From Chitinophagaceae bacterium (GTDB lineage Bacteria > Bacteroidota > Bacteroidia > Chitinophagales > Chitinophagaceae), in assembly GCA_020403455.1 (NCBI GenBank), contig JADBXP010000005.1:248001-312000 (forward strand): 64,000 nt of DNA. Direction: 5' to 3'. The notes beneath the pieces were generated by a model, which was not told where the DNA came from, searched no databases, and saw only the letters and a list, made by a program, of their open reading frames with translations. Shown here in pieces: positions 52,535 to 61,715 of this stretch. The translations under genes were made by a program, and so were the position numbers. Every line of letters starts with the position of its first letter. Position 1 is the first letter of the stretch.

Positions 52535-53101
52535 TTATTTGGCAAAAAGGTGAATGGCCAGTTGTACATCATTGGAAACGGCACCAACACCATATTTCAC
52601 ACCAAAGAGGGTTCTGTCCATTCCGAAGAAAGCCTGAGCAAAGAAACCTTTGTCATCAGAGTTACGAATATTGGCAGAAAAAGACAAAGGCAAGGTTGCA
52701 CCGTGGAAGGTAAGGTTACCCGTAATGGTGGCTGCATTGTCAGATGTATAGTTCACAGATGTGATTTCGAAAACTGCTTCAGGAAATTTCGCTACATCCA
52801 GAATCTCAGCGGATTTCAGGTGACCGCCCAAGCGATCGCCGGCTGCATCAGTTACTTTCAGAGCAGAAACATCCATCACGAATTTTCCACCTGTCAGTTT
52901 ACCACCTGTAACGGCTACAGTTCCGCTTTTGATGGGAACGATGCCGGTGTGGAAATCAGATTTTTTAGACCCTACCCAGTCAACACGGCTTTTCTCGGTA
53001 TTAACGGTAAGATCTGCATACTGCTTGGCGGGTGCAGGAGCAAAAGAAAAGATTCCGGCAGCCAGAACAAGGGATGCCAATGTGAACAGCTTTGTTTTCA
53101 T
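52535..53101 (-). CDS. YceI family periplasmic lipid-binding protein
   Basis: A 188-residue lipocalin-like protein from ATG 53101, where the signal peptide MKTKLFTLASLVLAAGIFSF starts (the frame extends to 53146 without reason). The mature N-terminus DLTVNTEKSRVDWVGSKK and the FFGMDRTLFGVKYG segment are YceI features. Members bind isoprenoid-type lipids in the periplasm. It has its own -7 box and a strong terminator, so it is a single-gene transcript. Confidence 0.9.
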   Translation of the reverse strand: MKTKLFTLASLVLAAGIFSFAPAPAKQYADLTVNTEKSRVDWVGSKKSDFHTGIVPIKSGTVAVTGGKLTGGKFVMDVSALKVTDAAGDRLGGHLKSAEILDVAKFPEAVFEITSVNYTSDNAATITGNLTFHGATLPLSFSANIRNSDDKGFFAQAFFGMDRTLFGVKYGVGAVSNDVQLAIHLFAK

Positions 53102-53143
53102 AAACAGTTTTTTAGATTTAAGCGATTGATTGCAGTTGAGGTT

Positions 53144-53151
53144 CAAAAATA
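53144..53151 (-). promoter_or_regulatory. Bacteroidota -7 box (TATTTTTG on the minus strand) of the YceI gene
   Basis: An exact TAnnTTTG match 43 bp before ATG 53101, with a CTTG at 53167-53170 as a weak, close -33 element. It supports the start at 53101 rather than 53146. Confidence 0.45.
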
Positions 53152-53205
53152 CAAAAAAAATGTTAGCAAGGTTTTAAAAGCGATGTATGAAGCGGGGGTT
53201 TGTAT

Positions 53206-53213
53206 TATCTTCG
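53206..53213 (+). promoter_or_regulatory. candidate -7 box (TATCTTCG) of sucC
   Basis: Seven of eight bases match TAnnTTTG, 15 bp before ATG 53229. The leader would be only about 10 nt. This supports the start at 53229 rather than the in-frame codon at 53187. Confidence 0.35.
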
Positions 53214-53228
53214 CCAAAATTTTTTCAC

Positions 53229-54440
53229 ATGAATCTCCACGAATACCAGGCCAAAGAATTACTGAAGAAATACCAGGTTCCTGTACAGGAAGGGATTGCC
53301 GTTGACAATGTGATGGCTGCTGAGGAAGCCTACCAGCAGTTGAAAAACCAAACCGGTAACAATTTTGCTGTCATTAAAGCCCAGATTCATGCAGGTGGCC
53401 GAGGTAAGGGAAAAATAGAAGGTACGGAGCAAAGAGGAGTAGCAGTTGCCAAAAGCCTGGAAGATGTTACATCGATTGCGAAAAATCTATTGGGTGGCAC
53501 CCTGGTGACCATCCAAACGGGTGCAGCGGGTAAAAAAGTAAATAAAATTTTGGTTGCACAGGATGTTTATTATCCTGGTGCCTCCCCTGTGAAGGAATTC
53601 TATCTCTCTATCTTGCTGGACCGTTCCAAAGGAATGAATGTAATCATGTACAGCACAGAAGGTGGAATGGACATCGAAGAAGTAGCCCACAAAACTCCAG
53701 AAAAAATATTCAAAGAGTGGGTGCATCCCGGAGGTGGATTACAAGGATTTCAGGCAAGAAAGATTGCTTTTAACCTGGGATTGAGCGGAGAAGCCTTCAA
53801 AAGCTGTGTGAAATTCGTGACTCAATTATACAATGCATATGTTTCTCTGGATTGTGGCATGTTAGAAATCAATCCACTCTTCAAAACCAGCGATGATAAG
53901 ATCATTGCGGTGGACTGTAAAATGAACATCGATGACAATGCACTTATGCGTCATGCGGATGTTGCTGCTCTCAGAGATATTTCGGAAGAAGATCCAACCG
54001 AAGTGGAGGCAGGTCAATACAATTTGAATTTCGTGAAGCTGGATGGAAATGTGGGCTGTATGGTGAATGGTGCAGGGCTGGCCATGGCTACGATGGATAT
54101 GATTAAGTTGAGTGGTGGTGATCCGGCCAACTTCCTCGATGTAGGTGGTTCTGCCAACGCACAAACTGTAGAAGCCGGATTCCGCATCATCCTGAAAGAT
54201 CCTAATGTAAAAGCGATCCTCATTAATATCTTCGGTGGTATCGTTCGTTGCGACCGGGTTGCCTCTGGTGTAATTGAGGCCTATAAAAAGATGGGCAATA
54301 TCAATATCCCCATCATTGTTCGACTTCAGGGCACCAATGCGGTTGAAGCCAAAAAACTGATCGATGAAAGTGGATTAAAAGTACAGTCCGCCATTGAATT
54401 GAGTGAGGCAGCCGATCTGGTGAAGAAGGCAGTTGCCTGA
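53229..54440 (+). CDS. sucC: succinyl-CoA synthetase (ADP-forming) beta subunit
   Basis: A 403-residue ATP-grasp enzyme subunit starting MNLHEYQAKELLKKYQVPV, the classic SucC N-terminus. The Mg-ATP region IKAQIHAGGRGKG, LEINPLFKT, and the C-terminal CoA-ligase part NGAGLAMATMDMIKLSGG and FLDVGGSANAQTV are complete. It makes succinate and ATP from succinyl-CoA in the TCA cycle together with SucD, whose gene is not in this window. The separate location of sucC and sucD is common in Bacteroidota. Confidence 0.95.
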   Translation: MNLHEYQAKELLKKYQVPVQEGIAVDNVMAAEEAYQQLKNQTGNNFAVIKAQIHAGGRGKGKIEGTEQRGVAVAKSLEDVTSIAKNLLGGTLVTIQTGAAGKKVNKILVAQDVYYPGASPVKEFYLSILLDRSKGMNVIMYSTEGGMDIEEVAHKTPEKIFKEWVHPGGGLQGFQARKIAFNLGLSGEAFKSCVKFVTQLYNAYVSLDCGMLEINPLFKTSDDKIIAVDCKMNIDDNALMRHADVAALRDISEEDPTEVEAGQYNLNFVKLDGNVGCMVNGAGLAMATMDMIKLSGGDPANFLDVGGSANAQTVEAGFRIILKDPNVKAILINIFGGIVRCDRVASGVIEAYKKMGNINIPIIVRLQGTNAVEAKKLIDESGLKVQSAIELSEAADLVKKAVA

Positions 54441-54470
54441 TTATTTTTTGAACAACCGGCCAAATTAAGA

Positions 54471-55103
54471 TCAGCTTGGTCTTACGTATCGTTTTACTTC
54501 CGCGATAGCGCTAAAGCTATAGGTTAATCCTGATTTTACTTCAAGGCAGGCAATTCTTTTGCGGCGTTTATTGAGCTTTTGAAAGATTCTTCCGTTTTCC
54601 GTTTCAAAAAAAGCCCCTTCTTCCAATTCATCTACCAGAACAAAACCTGCTCGAATGTTAACATTGTGCGCACGCAGGGCCAACAACAATTCTGTTTCTC
54701 CATTAGCAGTGGCCGCCGGGTTGCGGATGGATGCCTGCAATGCCCTGGTAATATCAGGAGGGAAAATGGACTGAGCTACAAATTGAACGAGTAAGCTGCT
54801 ATACTCCTGTTTCCATTCTTTGCCATGGGGCTCAACCCGATGCCCGAATTTTTCGAATGTTAGCAGGTGTGCCAGTTCATGCAACAATGTAATGAGGAAC
54901 TCATATTTATTAAGGTTGCCGTTAACACTGATGCGATGGTTAGCATTAGCAACAGCATGACGATAGTCCCCCAATACAGATTTTCTTTTACGGGTAATGG
55001 TCAGGTGCACTTTATACCGGTGAAGCAGTGCTGCCACCTGGTCAAAGCTTCTGTCCGGTAGAAATTCAGCCAGTGCCTGAAGGGGGTGTTCTGATGAAGG
55101 CAT
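54471..55103 (-). CDS. SprT-like zinc metallopeptidase domain protein
   Basis: A 210-residue protein with the zinc motif HELAH (H75, E76, H79) and a third ligand region HRVEPHGKEW (H93), the SprT-like arrangement. The C-terminal part has no cysteine-type zinc ribbon, unlike many SprT proteins. Its role in bacteria is not established; eukaryotic relatives process DNA-protein crosslinks. The start overlaps the stop of the next gene upstream by 1 nt (TAATG), so translation is coupled. Confidence 0.85.
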   Translation of the reverse strand: MPSSEHPLQALAEFLPDRSFDQVAALLHRYKVHLTITRKRKSVLGDYRHAVANANHRISVNGNLNKYEFLITLLHELAHLLTFEKFGHRVEPHGKEWKQEYSSLLVQFVAQSIFPPDITRALQASIRNPAATANGETELLLALRAHNVNIRAGFVLVDELEEGAFFETENGRIFQKLNKRRKRIACLEVKSGLTYSFSAIAEVKRYVRPS

Positions 55104-55495
55104 TACTTATCCGATTTCAATCGCAGGGAAATGCGGGTCTCTATCCAGGAATAGACTATGTAGCAACCCATGGATACGATCACTGCATAAACACTTCGCT
55201 TTTCGCCGGCTGCAATGATATAGACCAATACGAGTGATGCCAGAAAAAATAATTTAACCATGGTTGCACCGATGATTCCTCGCATAACTGCTTGTGGATT
55301 GGGTTGCTGGAGATTGCGCTTTTGAAAAAAAATATTCAGGCAACTGGTAATGAGTAGGATCAGGTTGGCAGCCTGTACAACCATCGGATTGATCTTTTTA
55401 TTCAATAACCATTCGCTACCTGCAGCAGTCATGGTAGCAATCAAAATTGCTGCGATGAACAAGGGAAGCAAGAGACTGAATAAATTTTTTTTCAT
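55103..55495 (-). CDS. small four-helix membrane protein (ATP synthase I chain-like topology)
   Basis: A 130-residue protein with four predicted transmembrane helices (roughly 8-28, 38-58, 70-92, 98-118). The length and layout resemble AtpI-type proteins, but no atp genes are adjacent and no motif decides it, so the function is unknown. It is coupled to the SprT-like gene by a 1-nt overlap and follows the 131-residue gene after 9 nt. Confidence 0.7.
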   Translation of the reverse strand: MKKNLFSLLLPLFIAAILIATMTAAGSEWLLNKKINPMVVQAANLILLITSCLNIFFQKRNLQQPNPQAVMRGIIGATMVKLFFLASLVLVYIIAAGEKRSVYAVIVSMGCYIVYSWIETRISLRLKSDK

Positions 55496-55504
55496 GTAGG
55501 TTGG

Positions 55505-55900
55505 TTAGTCGATGGAAGCTTCTTTGTTGGGCACTTCCAATGAAGTAGTATCCAGCACGACTGTGCCTGAGCCTGAAAGTGCTTTCTTAACACCGTCCAG
55601 GTACTGATCGCGGTAGCGGATAGCCCTTTCCAGTGAATCGGTGCGTAACTTCAGTACCTGCAGGGCTGTTCGGCTTTCGCGGGTTCCGTAACCGGGTATG
55701 TAATATTTCAGGGGTGTAAATGCAATCAAAGCGATGGTAAGGCCGATCAATAATACAAAAATGGTGCTCAGCCCAATGTAGACACTCAGTCTGGACAAAC
55801 GAAAGGTAACTACCTCCTCATAGGTATCATCATTGAGTACTACCAGCCGGTAGCTATTCCGGAGGCGGTTGAGTGAGTTATTGAATTCGCCGGTTGCCAT
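55505..55900 (-). CDS. single-pass membrane protein resembling the N-terminus of M23 peptidases, peptidase domain absent
   Basis: A 131-residue protein. Residues ~16-32 (YRLVVLNDDTYEEVVTF), a single transmembrane helix (~40-62) and the following FTPLKYYIPGYG closely resemble the N-terminal anchor of longer Bacteroidota LytM/M23 metallopeptidases as I know them. A short coiled coil (LKLRTDSLERAIRYRDQYLD) follows, but the protein ends before any HxxxD or HxH zinc motif. So it is an anchor-only form or a natural truncation. First gene of the minus-strand trio ending in the SprT-like gene; divergent from porW. Confidence 0.7.
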   Translation of the reverse strand: MATGEFNNSLNRLRNSYRLVVLNDDTYEEVVTFRLSRLSVYIGLSTIFVLLIGLTIALIAFTPLKYYIPGYGTRESRTALQVLKLRTDSLERAIRYRDQYLDGVKKALSGSGTVVLDTTSLEVPNKEASID

Positions 55901-55943
55901 TTGATAAAAACTGGTTAAAGGTACAAAGAAGAAGTCTTTTTCA

Positions 55944-55975
55944 TTGCTTCACGCCAAGAAATAAACGTATTTTTA
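55944..55975 (+). promoter_or_regulatory. candidate promoter of the porW/sprE gene
   Basis: TTG (55944-55946), 21 bp, then TATTTTTA (55968-55975), one mismatch from TAnnTTTG. The predicted start of transcription (~55982) is almost at the ATG 55985, so the alternative ATG at 56054 must be kept in mind. Confidence 0.3.
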
Positions 55976-55984
55976 AGCACGGCT

Positions 55985-58900
55985 ATGTGCTTGAATTCTA
56001 CTTTCTTGTTTTCTTTACCGGCGGCAGGAATCCGTCGGATATTGGGCGCAGCCATGATATTGTGGTTTCCGTTGATTTCATTGGCCCAACCCAATACTAC
56101 CATAGAAGTTCCCAAACCGGCAAATTTTGAAAATAGGACGCTAGGGGCGGAACGAACCGGCAACAAGAAATTCACCTTTCCCCGCCGCGTTTACAACAAT
56201 ACTGTTACCCGCTTCAATTATCATTTCAATGCCAACCAATTGATGATGGACATTGAAGAAAGAGCGGGGGCAGCAAAACCCGATGATTATACCCGACTTC
56301 TTCCTTTCTACCCTTATGAATTAAGTGAAACTGCAGGTGATCCCTTGTTGGATAGCATCATTTACAAATGCACAGCCGGAATTCTGTTGCATGACTTACG
56401 AAGTGATTGGGTTGACAGACTTTACCTCTTGATGGGACGTGCCTATTTGCTCCAAAAACATTTTGATTCTGCCGCCGTTGTATTTCAATACATCAACTAT
56501 GCTTTTGCTCCCAAGGATGATGGTTATGATGTGCCCATTGGAAGCAATGCCAGCAATACCAATGGTGTATTTACCATTGCGACACGAGAAAACAAAAGTT
56601 GGTGGAAGAAAATCATCAGCAAGCCACCCAGCAGGAATGAAAGTTTTCTTTGGCAGGCACGCAACCACATCGAACAGGAAAACTATATTGAAGCTGCTAC
56701 GCTACTTGAACTTTTGCGCAAAGACCCGCAATTTCCGGCACGCCTGCAACCAATGCTGTATGAAGTTGCTGCCTATGTTGCCTACAAACAGGGAATTTGG
56801 GAGACCGCAGCCCGTGAGCTCACGCAATCACTGCAATTGAATCCTACTCGACCAGATTTCGACCGGGCTGCTTTTTTATGCGGACAAATGTTTGCGCTGG
56901 CGAAACAAAACACGGAGGCTGTTTCCTGGTTCAACAGGGCCATCAAAGAAACCCATGACCCCCTACTGGAAATCTATTCCCGTCTGGAGGTTGCCAGTCT
57001 TGCCGCCAGTGCTCAAGACAATGCCCTTCAACAAAACCTCGAGGAATTGTTGAAAATGGCCAAGCGGGACAAATATGAAAGCAACCGCGACATCATTTAT
57101 TATGCCGCAGCCCAATTACAGATCAAGCAAAAAAATTGGCCGGGTGCCATAGAACTTTTACAAAAAAGTATTGCTGCTTCCAATCAAAATGACCAGCAGC
57201 GGGATAAAAGTTTCTTGCAATTGGCAGATTTACATTACCTCCGTAAAAATTACGGGCAGGCACTGGCATGCTATGATAGTTTGCGACTGCCCATTCCCGA
57301 CCCGATAGATGCCAAGCGGGTGGCAGACAGAAAACCTGCATTGAAAATTATTGCTGCCAACCAGGAAATAATCGAAACAGAAGATAGTCTTCAAATGCTG
57401 GCACGCATGACAGCTGAAGAGCGAGCCCTCATTGTAAGAAAAGTATGGAGACAGCTTCGCAAAGAAAAAGGATTAAAAGACTTGCCCGTTAATGATCCCG
57501 TAGGCATTAGCAACCCGATGGGCAGCCAAACACTTTTTACCTCTGCCGGATCAGGAGAGTTTTATTTTTTGAATGCCAACCTGCGCAGCAAGGGACTCAA
57601 TGAGTTCAAAAACAGGTGGGGCAACAGACCAAATGTTGATAATTGGAGAAGACAAAGTATGGTGAACAGAACCCTGAATAGGGTCACCGCCGTGAATGAT
57701 CCCCAACCGGGCACGGTAGTTACGAATGCTGTTGCTGAAGACAAGGACATAACACCGGAATCGCTTTTTAAAAACATACCACTTGATGATTTGAAAATGG
57801 GTGAATCCAATGGCCGGCTACTCAAAGCATTGCTGGACAATGCACTTACTTTTCAAAACCAACTGGAAGATTATCCGTCAGCGATAGAAATTTATGAACT
57901 GATCCTGAAACGTTTCCCTGAAAGCAGTGAAGCTGAACCCGCCTTGTTTCATCTAAGCTATTGTTACAAAAAAATAGGCAACAATGCAGGTGCAGAAATA
58001 ATGGCGAAGCGATTGTTACAAGAATATCCCTCCGGGAAACTGTCGCAACAACTCAAACAGGGCAGTCTTCCTAAAACCAAAGACCCTGCAACATTGCGCT
58101 ATGAAAATATTTACAACCTGTTTATCGAAGGTGAATTTGACAGGGCGAAAGAGGAAAAATTAAAAGCAGACAAAGAGCTGGGGAATTCATACTGGACACC
58201 TCAGTTACTCTATATTGAAGCCATTTACTATACGAAAGTAAAGCAGGACAGTGTGGCGATTCAACGGCTCAAAGACATCAGCCGTTTGTTTCCCGGCTCA
58301 CCCCTTGCAGAAAAAGCAGCCACCATGGCTGAGGTGTTGGGCCGGCGAAAAGAAATAGAGGCATACTTGAGCAACCTGTCGGTAGACAGAGGTATCGAGG
58401 ATCTTCAGGTTGGAGCAGATGTCGATAAAATGTCTCCCATCAAAGCGATTACGAGCCAGGCGATTCGTCCGGCAGCTCCAACAGCCCCTGTGACTGGCAA
58501 TCAATTGCAACTAAAATCAGCCATTGATACCCGGCTTATCAATACCGGAAAAGAGACCAATCTTCCTGTTCCTGCCGCACCTGTAAAAGCACCTATTTCT
58601 TCCCAACCCATACAATTGGGAACAGGAGCTACAGCCGGCGGGTTTCAGGGAAAAAGCTATCGGTTTCACCCCAATGACACTGCTTATCTGGTGCTAGTTT
58701 TGAATAAGGTGGACCCCATTTTTGTGAATGAAAGCCGCAACGCATTTCTCCGCTACAATCAAATGCTTTCCCTGAAACGTCCACTCACCATTCAGGTTAG
58801 CAAATTGAATGACCCCATCAACCTGCTTTTGTTCGGGCCATTCACCAACGCAGATGAAGCCATCGCCTATATGGACAGGGTGCGGCCAATGACAGCATCG

Positions 58901-59038
58901 CGCATCCTACCCTGGATACCTGCCAATAAATTCAGCTATAGCCTGATCAGTCCTGCCAACCTTGCCCTCCTGATGGAGTCCAAAGACCTGGATGGTTACA
59001 ATGGTTTCCTGAAAGAACTCTTTCCCGATAAATTTTAG
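55985..59038 (+). CDS. type IX secretion system TPR protein, PorW/SprE family
   Basis: A 1,017-residue exported protein. A signal peptide ending ISLAQ (near residue 35) precedes the family stretch PRRVYNNTVTRFNYHFNANQ, a long series of TPR-type helical repeats (~120-800; for example LYLLMGRAYLLQKHFDSAAV and FHLSYCYKKIGNNAGAEI), a linker and a C-terminal SPOR-like/β domain (~890-1017) typical of SprE. PorW/SprE is a periplasmic factor that links the T9SS translocon to the PorK/N ring and is needed for secretion and gliding. Known members are lipoproteins, but no lipobox cysteine is visible at the cleavage site here. The length and order match the family. Confidence 0.85.
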   Translation: MCLNSTFLFSLPAAGIRRILGAAMILWFPLISLAQPNTTIEVPKPANFENRTLGAERTGNKKFTFPRRVYNNTVTRFNYHFNANQLMMDIEERAGAAKPDDYTRLLPFYPYELSETAGDPLLDSIIYKCTAGILLHDLRSDWVDRLYLLMGRAYLLQKHFDSAAVVFQYINYAFAPKDDGYDVPIGSNASNTNGVFTIATRENKSWWKKIISKPPSRNESFLWQARNHIEQENYIEAATLLELLRKDPQFPARLQPMLYEVAAYVAYKQGIWETAARELTQSLQLNPTRPDFDRAAFLCGQMFALAKQNTEAVSWFNRAIKETHDPLLEIYSRLEVASLAASAQDNALQQNLEELLKMAKRDKYESNRDIIYYAAAQLQIKQKNWPGAIELLQKSIAASNQNDQQRDKSFLQLADLHYLRKNYGQALACYDSLRLPIPDPIDAKRVADRKPALKIIAANQEIIETEDSLQMLARMTAEERALIVRKVWRQLRKEKGLKDLPVNDPVGISNPMGSQTLFTSAGSGEFYFLNANLRSKGLNEFKNRWGNRPNVDNWRRQSMVNRTLNRVTAVNDPQPGTVVTNAVAEDKDITPESLFKNIPLDDLKMGESNGRLLKALLDNALTFQNQLEDYPSAIEIYELILKRFPESSEAEPALFHLSYCYKKIGNNAGAEIMAKRLLQEYPSGKLSQQLKQGSLPKTKDPATLRYENIYNLFIEGEFDRAKEEKLKADKELGNSYWTPQLLYIEAIYYTKVKQDSVAIQRLKDISRLFPGSPLAEKAATMAEVLGRRKEIEAYLSNLSVDRGIEDLQVGADVDKMSPIKAITSQAIRPAAPTAPVTGNQLQLKSAIDTRLINTGKETNLPVPAAPVKAPISSQPIQLGTGATAGGFQGKSYRFHPNDTAYLVLVLNKVDPIFVNESRNAFLRYNQMLSLKRPLTIQVSKLNDPINLLLFGPFTNADEAIAYMDRVRPMTASRILPWIPANKFSYSLISPANLALLMESKDLDGYNGFLKELFPDKF

Positions 59039-59082
59039 CAGCAACGTGGCGGATTAAACCAACTTAAATTCCAAAAAAAACA

Positions 59083-59090
59083 GATATTTG
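59083..59090 (+). promoter_or_regulatory. candidate -7 box (GATATTTG) of the class A PBP gene
   Basis: Seven of eight bases match TAnnTTTG, with transcription expected near 59097. The TTG (59088) and GTG (59094) codons in frame would then be upstream of or at the start of the RNA, so ATG 59115 is preferred. Confidence 0.35.
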
Positions 59091-59114
59091 AGCGTGCAAA
59101 AAAATAAGGCAGTC

Positions 59115-61547
59115 ATGACCCGGGCAGTAAAATATTTCTGGAGATTTTTTTTCGGGTGTTTTGGCCTGTTTGTGTTACTAATCATCATCATTCAATTGGG
59201 TTGGCTGGGAGCTATGCCTGATTTGCAGGACATAGAGAATCCGACGGCCTCATTGGCCAGTCAGGTATTTGCTGATGATGGAACTCCCATTGGAAAATAT
59301 TACATAGAAGACCGGGTAATGACTGATTACCGCGATATCAGTCCTTATGCCATTCAGGCATTGGTAGCCACGGAAGATAAAAGATTCTATAACCATAGTG
59401 GCATTGATCCGGTTTCTCTGGGTAGGGCGTTGTTTTTCTTGGGAAGAGAGGGTGGAGCCAGTACCATTACCATGCAGACAGCGAAAAACCTCTTTACCGA
59501 AAACTGGAGCACAAAGAATTTTCTCCTGCGGAGCATACAAAAATTGAAGGAGTCGATCATTGCCATCAAACTGGAAAGCAATTTTACCAAAGAAGAAATA
59601 TTGACTTTGTACCTGAACACAGTTGCCTTTGGTGACAATGTTTATGGTATCCGCAATGCATCCAAAACTTTCTTTCAAAAAGAACCCGACCGCATCAATG
59701 TGGAGGAAGCGGCTGTATTAATTGGAATGGTGAATGGACCGGGCATATATAATCCCCGCACCAATCCAAAGCGCGCCATGGATAGGAGAAACCTGGTGCT
59801 GAATAGGATGGTTACCAAGCAATATCTGCCTGCTGCTGATGCTGCTGTATTGAAGAAAAAGCCGATTCAACTCAATTATAAGAAACTTGATGAAAACAAC
59901 GGACTCGGACCTTATTTCAGAATGATACTGGGAGAGGAAATGAAAAAATGGTGTCGGGAGCACAAGAAGAACAATGGTGATAACTATGATTTGTACCGCG
60001 ATGGGTTAAAAATCTATACGACCATTAATCCGAGTATGCAGATTTATGCAGAAGAGGCGGTGGCTCGTCACATGAACTATCTACAAAAATTATTGAATAG
60101 CCAGGATAACATTAAAACGGGTACTGTCTGGAAGGGATATGACCATGTTTTAGAGGCAGCCATGAAGCAGAGTGAACGTTGGAAGAATTTCACCAAAGAA
60201 GGATGGGAGGAAGAAGACATCAAAAAATCTTTTTTTGAACCCGTGAACATGCGCGTCTTTGCCTGGAATACAGCCAGGGGTAAAGATACCCTGATGACTC
60301 CGTATGACTCGATCAAGTATCACCGACAGATGTTGCAAACCGGTTTTATAGTAATGAATCCGATGGATGGGCAAATCAAAGCATGGGTAGGTGGTATCGA
60401 TTATAAGACCTTTAAGTATGATCATGCCAATATCAATACCAAGAGACAGGTAGGATCTACCATGAAACCTTTGTTGTATAGTCTTGCCATCGAGGAAGCT
60501 GGTTTCACACCGAATACTACTGTATATGATAACCAGCAGAGCTTTGGCAGTTTTGGATTGGTACCTGCTACTCCTAAAACATGCACAGGGGCTGCCATGC
60601 CCATGGCGCTTGCGCTTGCCAAATCAAGAAACTGTGCAACGGCCTATATCCTGAAGCAATTGGACAACAATGGTAACAATGGTGCACAACGCTTAATTGA
60701 TTTTTTGCGCAAGTGTGATTTTCAATCTACCATCCCCCCCTACCCTTCCATTGGTATTGGTGCTGTTGAATTGTCATTGTATGAGATGATGCAAGGTTAT
60801 AGCATTTTTCCGGGCAGGGGATTTAGCGCTAAGCCCATGTACATCACCCGTATTGAGGACAGGAACGGCAATGTACTGGCAAATTTTGTACCTGTCCGGA
60901 AAGAAGTGATCAGCGATGTAACTGCTTATTCTGTTATCAAGATGATGCAGGGTGTGATGACCAACGGAACAGGTGTAGGTATTTGGGGCTATGATATGCC
61001 GGCAGGTTTGGAAATAGCAGGCAAGACCGGAACTACCAATGACAACAGCGATGCCTGGTTCATGGGATATACGCCCCAGTTACTGGCAGGTGTTTGGGTA
61101 GGTGCTGATGATCGCTTTGTTCGTTTTAAAAAGGAAAGTAAAAACGGAGAGGGTGGTCGGGCTGCTATGCCAATCTGGGCCTACTTCATGCGCAAAGCAG
61201 CAGCAGACCCTGCCTGTGGCATTGATACAAAAATGACTTTCAATCGTCCGGAAGACATCAATACAGACATCCAGATCGATTATACCAATGGGAATGTCCC
61301 CATCATGAGTGGGGAGAGTGAAACCGGTGGTGGTGTCGTGGAAACCGGATATGACGCCGGCAACACAGAGGTAATAGGTGCTGAATCTGATACCAGTCTG
61401 TTGGGTGTTCGACCAAAACCTTCAACATCTGCAGGTGACCAGCCCCCTGCAAAACCTGCTGATAACAAGACAGATACCAAGTCCCCGGCTAATCTTCCTC
61501 CCAAACCCCCGGTACCCGCACCGAAGAAAACGGGGGGCAACGAATAA
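59115..61547 (+). CDS. bifunctional class A penicillin-binding protein (PBP1a-like)
   Basis: An 810-residue peptidoglycan synthase from ATG 59115. One N-terminal membrane anchor (~10-32) is followed by a GT51 glycosyltransferase with catalytic E87 in EDKRFYNHSG and GASTITMQTAKNL, then a transpeptidase with S448-xx-K451 (GSTMKP), SRN in AKSRNCATAY and K637TGT. A ~90-residue Pro/Lys-rich tail ends the protein. It polymerises and crosslinks cell-wall glycan strands at the outer face of the inner membrane. It lies 76 bp after porW, with its own likely promoter. Confidence 0.93.
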   Translation: MTRAVKYFWRFFFGCFGLFVLLIIIIQLGWLGAMPDLQDIENPTASLASQVFADDGTPIGKYYIEDRVMTDYRDISPYAIQALVATEDKRFYNHSGIDPVSLGRALFFLGREGGASTITMQTAKNLFTENWSTKNFLLRSIQKLKESIIAIKLESNFTKEEILTLYLNTVAFGDNVYGIRNASKTFFQKEPDRINVEEAAVLIGMVNGPGIYNPRTNPKRAMDRRNLVLNRMVTKQYLPAADAAVLKKKPIQLNYKKLDENNGLGPYFRMILGEEMKKWCREHKKNNGDNYDLYRDGLKIYTTINPSMQIYAEEAVARHMNYLQKLLNSQDNIKTGTVWKGYDHVLEAAMKQSERWKNFTKEGWEEEDIKKSFFEPVNMRVFAWNTARGKDTLMTPYDSIKYHRQMLQTGFIVMNPMDGQIKAWVGGIDYKTFKYDHANINTKRQVGSTMKPLLYSLAIEEAGFTPNTTVYDNQQSFGSFGLVPATPKTCTGAAMPMALALAKSRNCATAYILKQLDNNGNNGAQRLIDFLRKCDFQSTIPPYPSIGIGAVELSLYEMMQGYSIFPGRGFSAKPMYITRIEDRNGNVLANFVPVRKEVISDVTAYSVIKMMQGVMTNGTGVGIWGYDMPAGLEIAGKTGTTNDNSDAWFMGYTPQLLAGVWVGADDRFVRFKKESKNGEGGRAAMPIWAYFMRKAAADPACGIDTKMTFNRPEDINTDIQIDYTNGNVPIMSGESETGGGVVETGYDAGNTEVIGAESDTSLLGVRPKPSTSAGDQPPAKPADNKTDTKSPANLPPKPPVPAPKKTGGNE

Positions 61548-61662
61548 TTTTTTTTCTTCCGGGCAGCGACAGGAATATTCACTGTATCTTCTTTATATGC
61601 ACCCGGGATTGATGTGTTGGGATCAACAGTCACCAATGGGTAGCAGAACCATATCCTATGAT

Positions 61663-61715
61663 AGCCGGAAAAGCCACATGGTTGGGATCAACTATGTTCT
61701 TGTCCGGCTTTTTTT
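61663..61715 (+). terminator. intrinsic terminator of the PBP gene
   Basis: AGCCGGA (61663-61669) pairs with TCCGGCT (61703-61709), and the inner part folds again (ACATGGTTG with CAACTATGT around GGAT). Seven or more T residues follow (61709-61715), running into the stop codon of the convergent porQ gene. The long composite hairpin might also be the 3' end of a small RNA. Confidence 0.65.
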
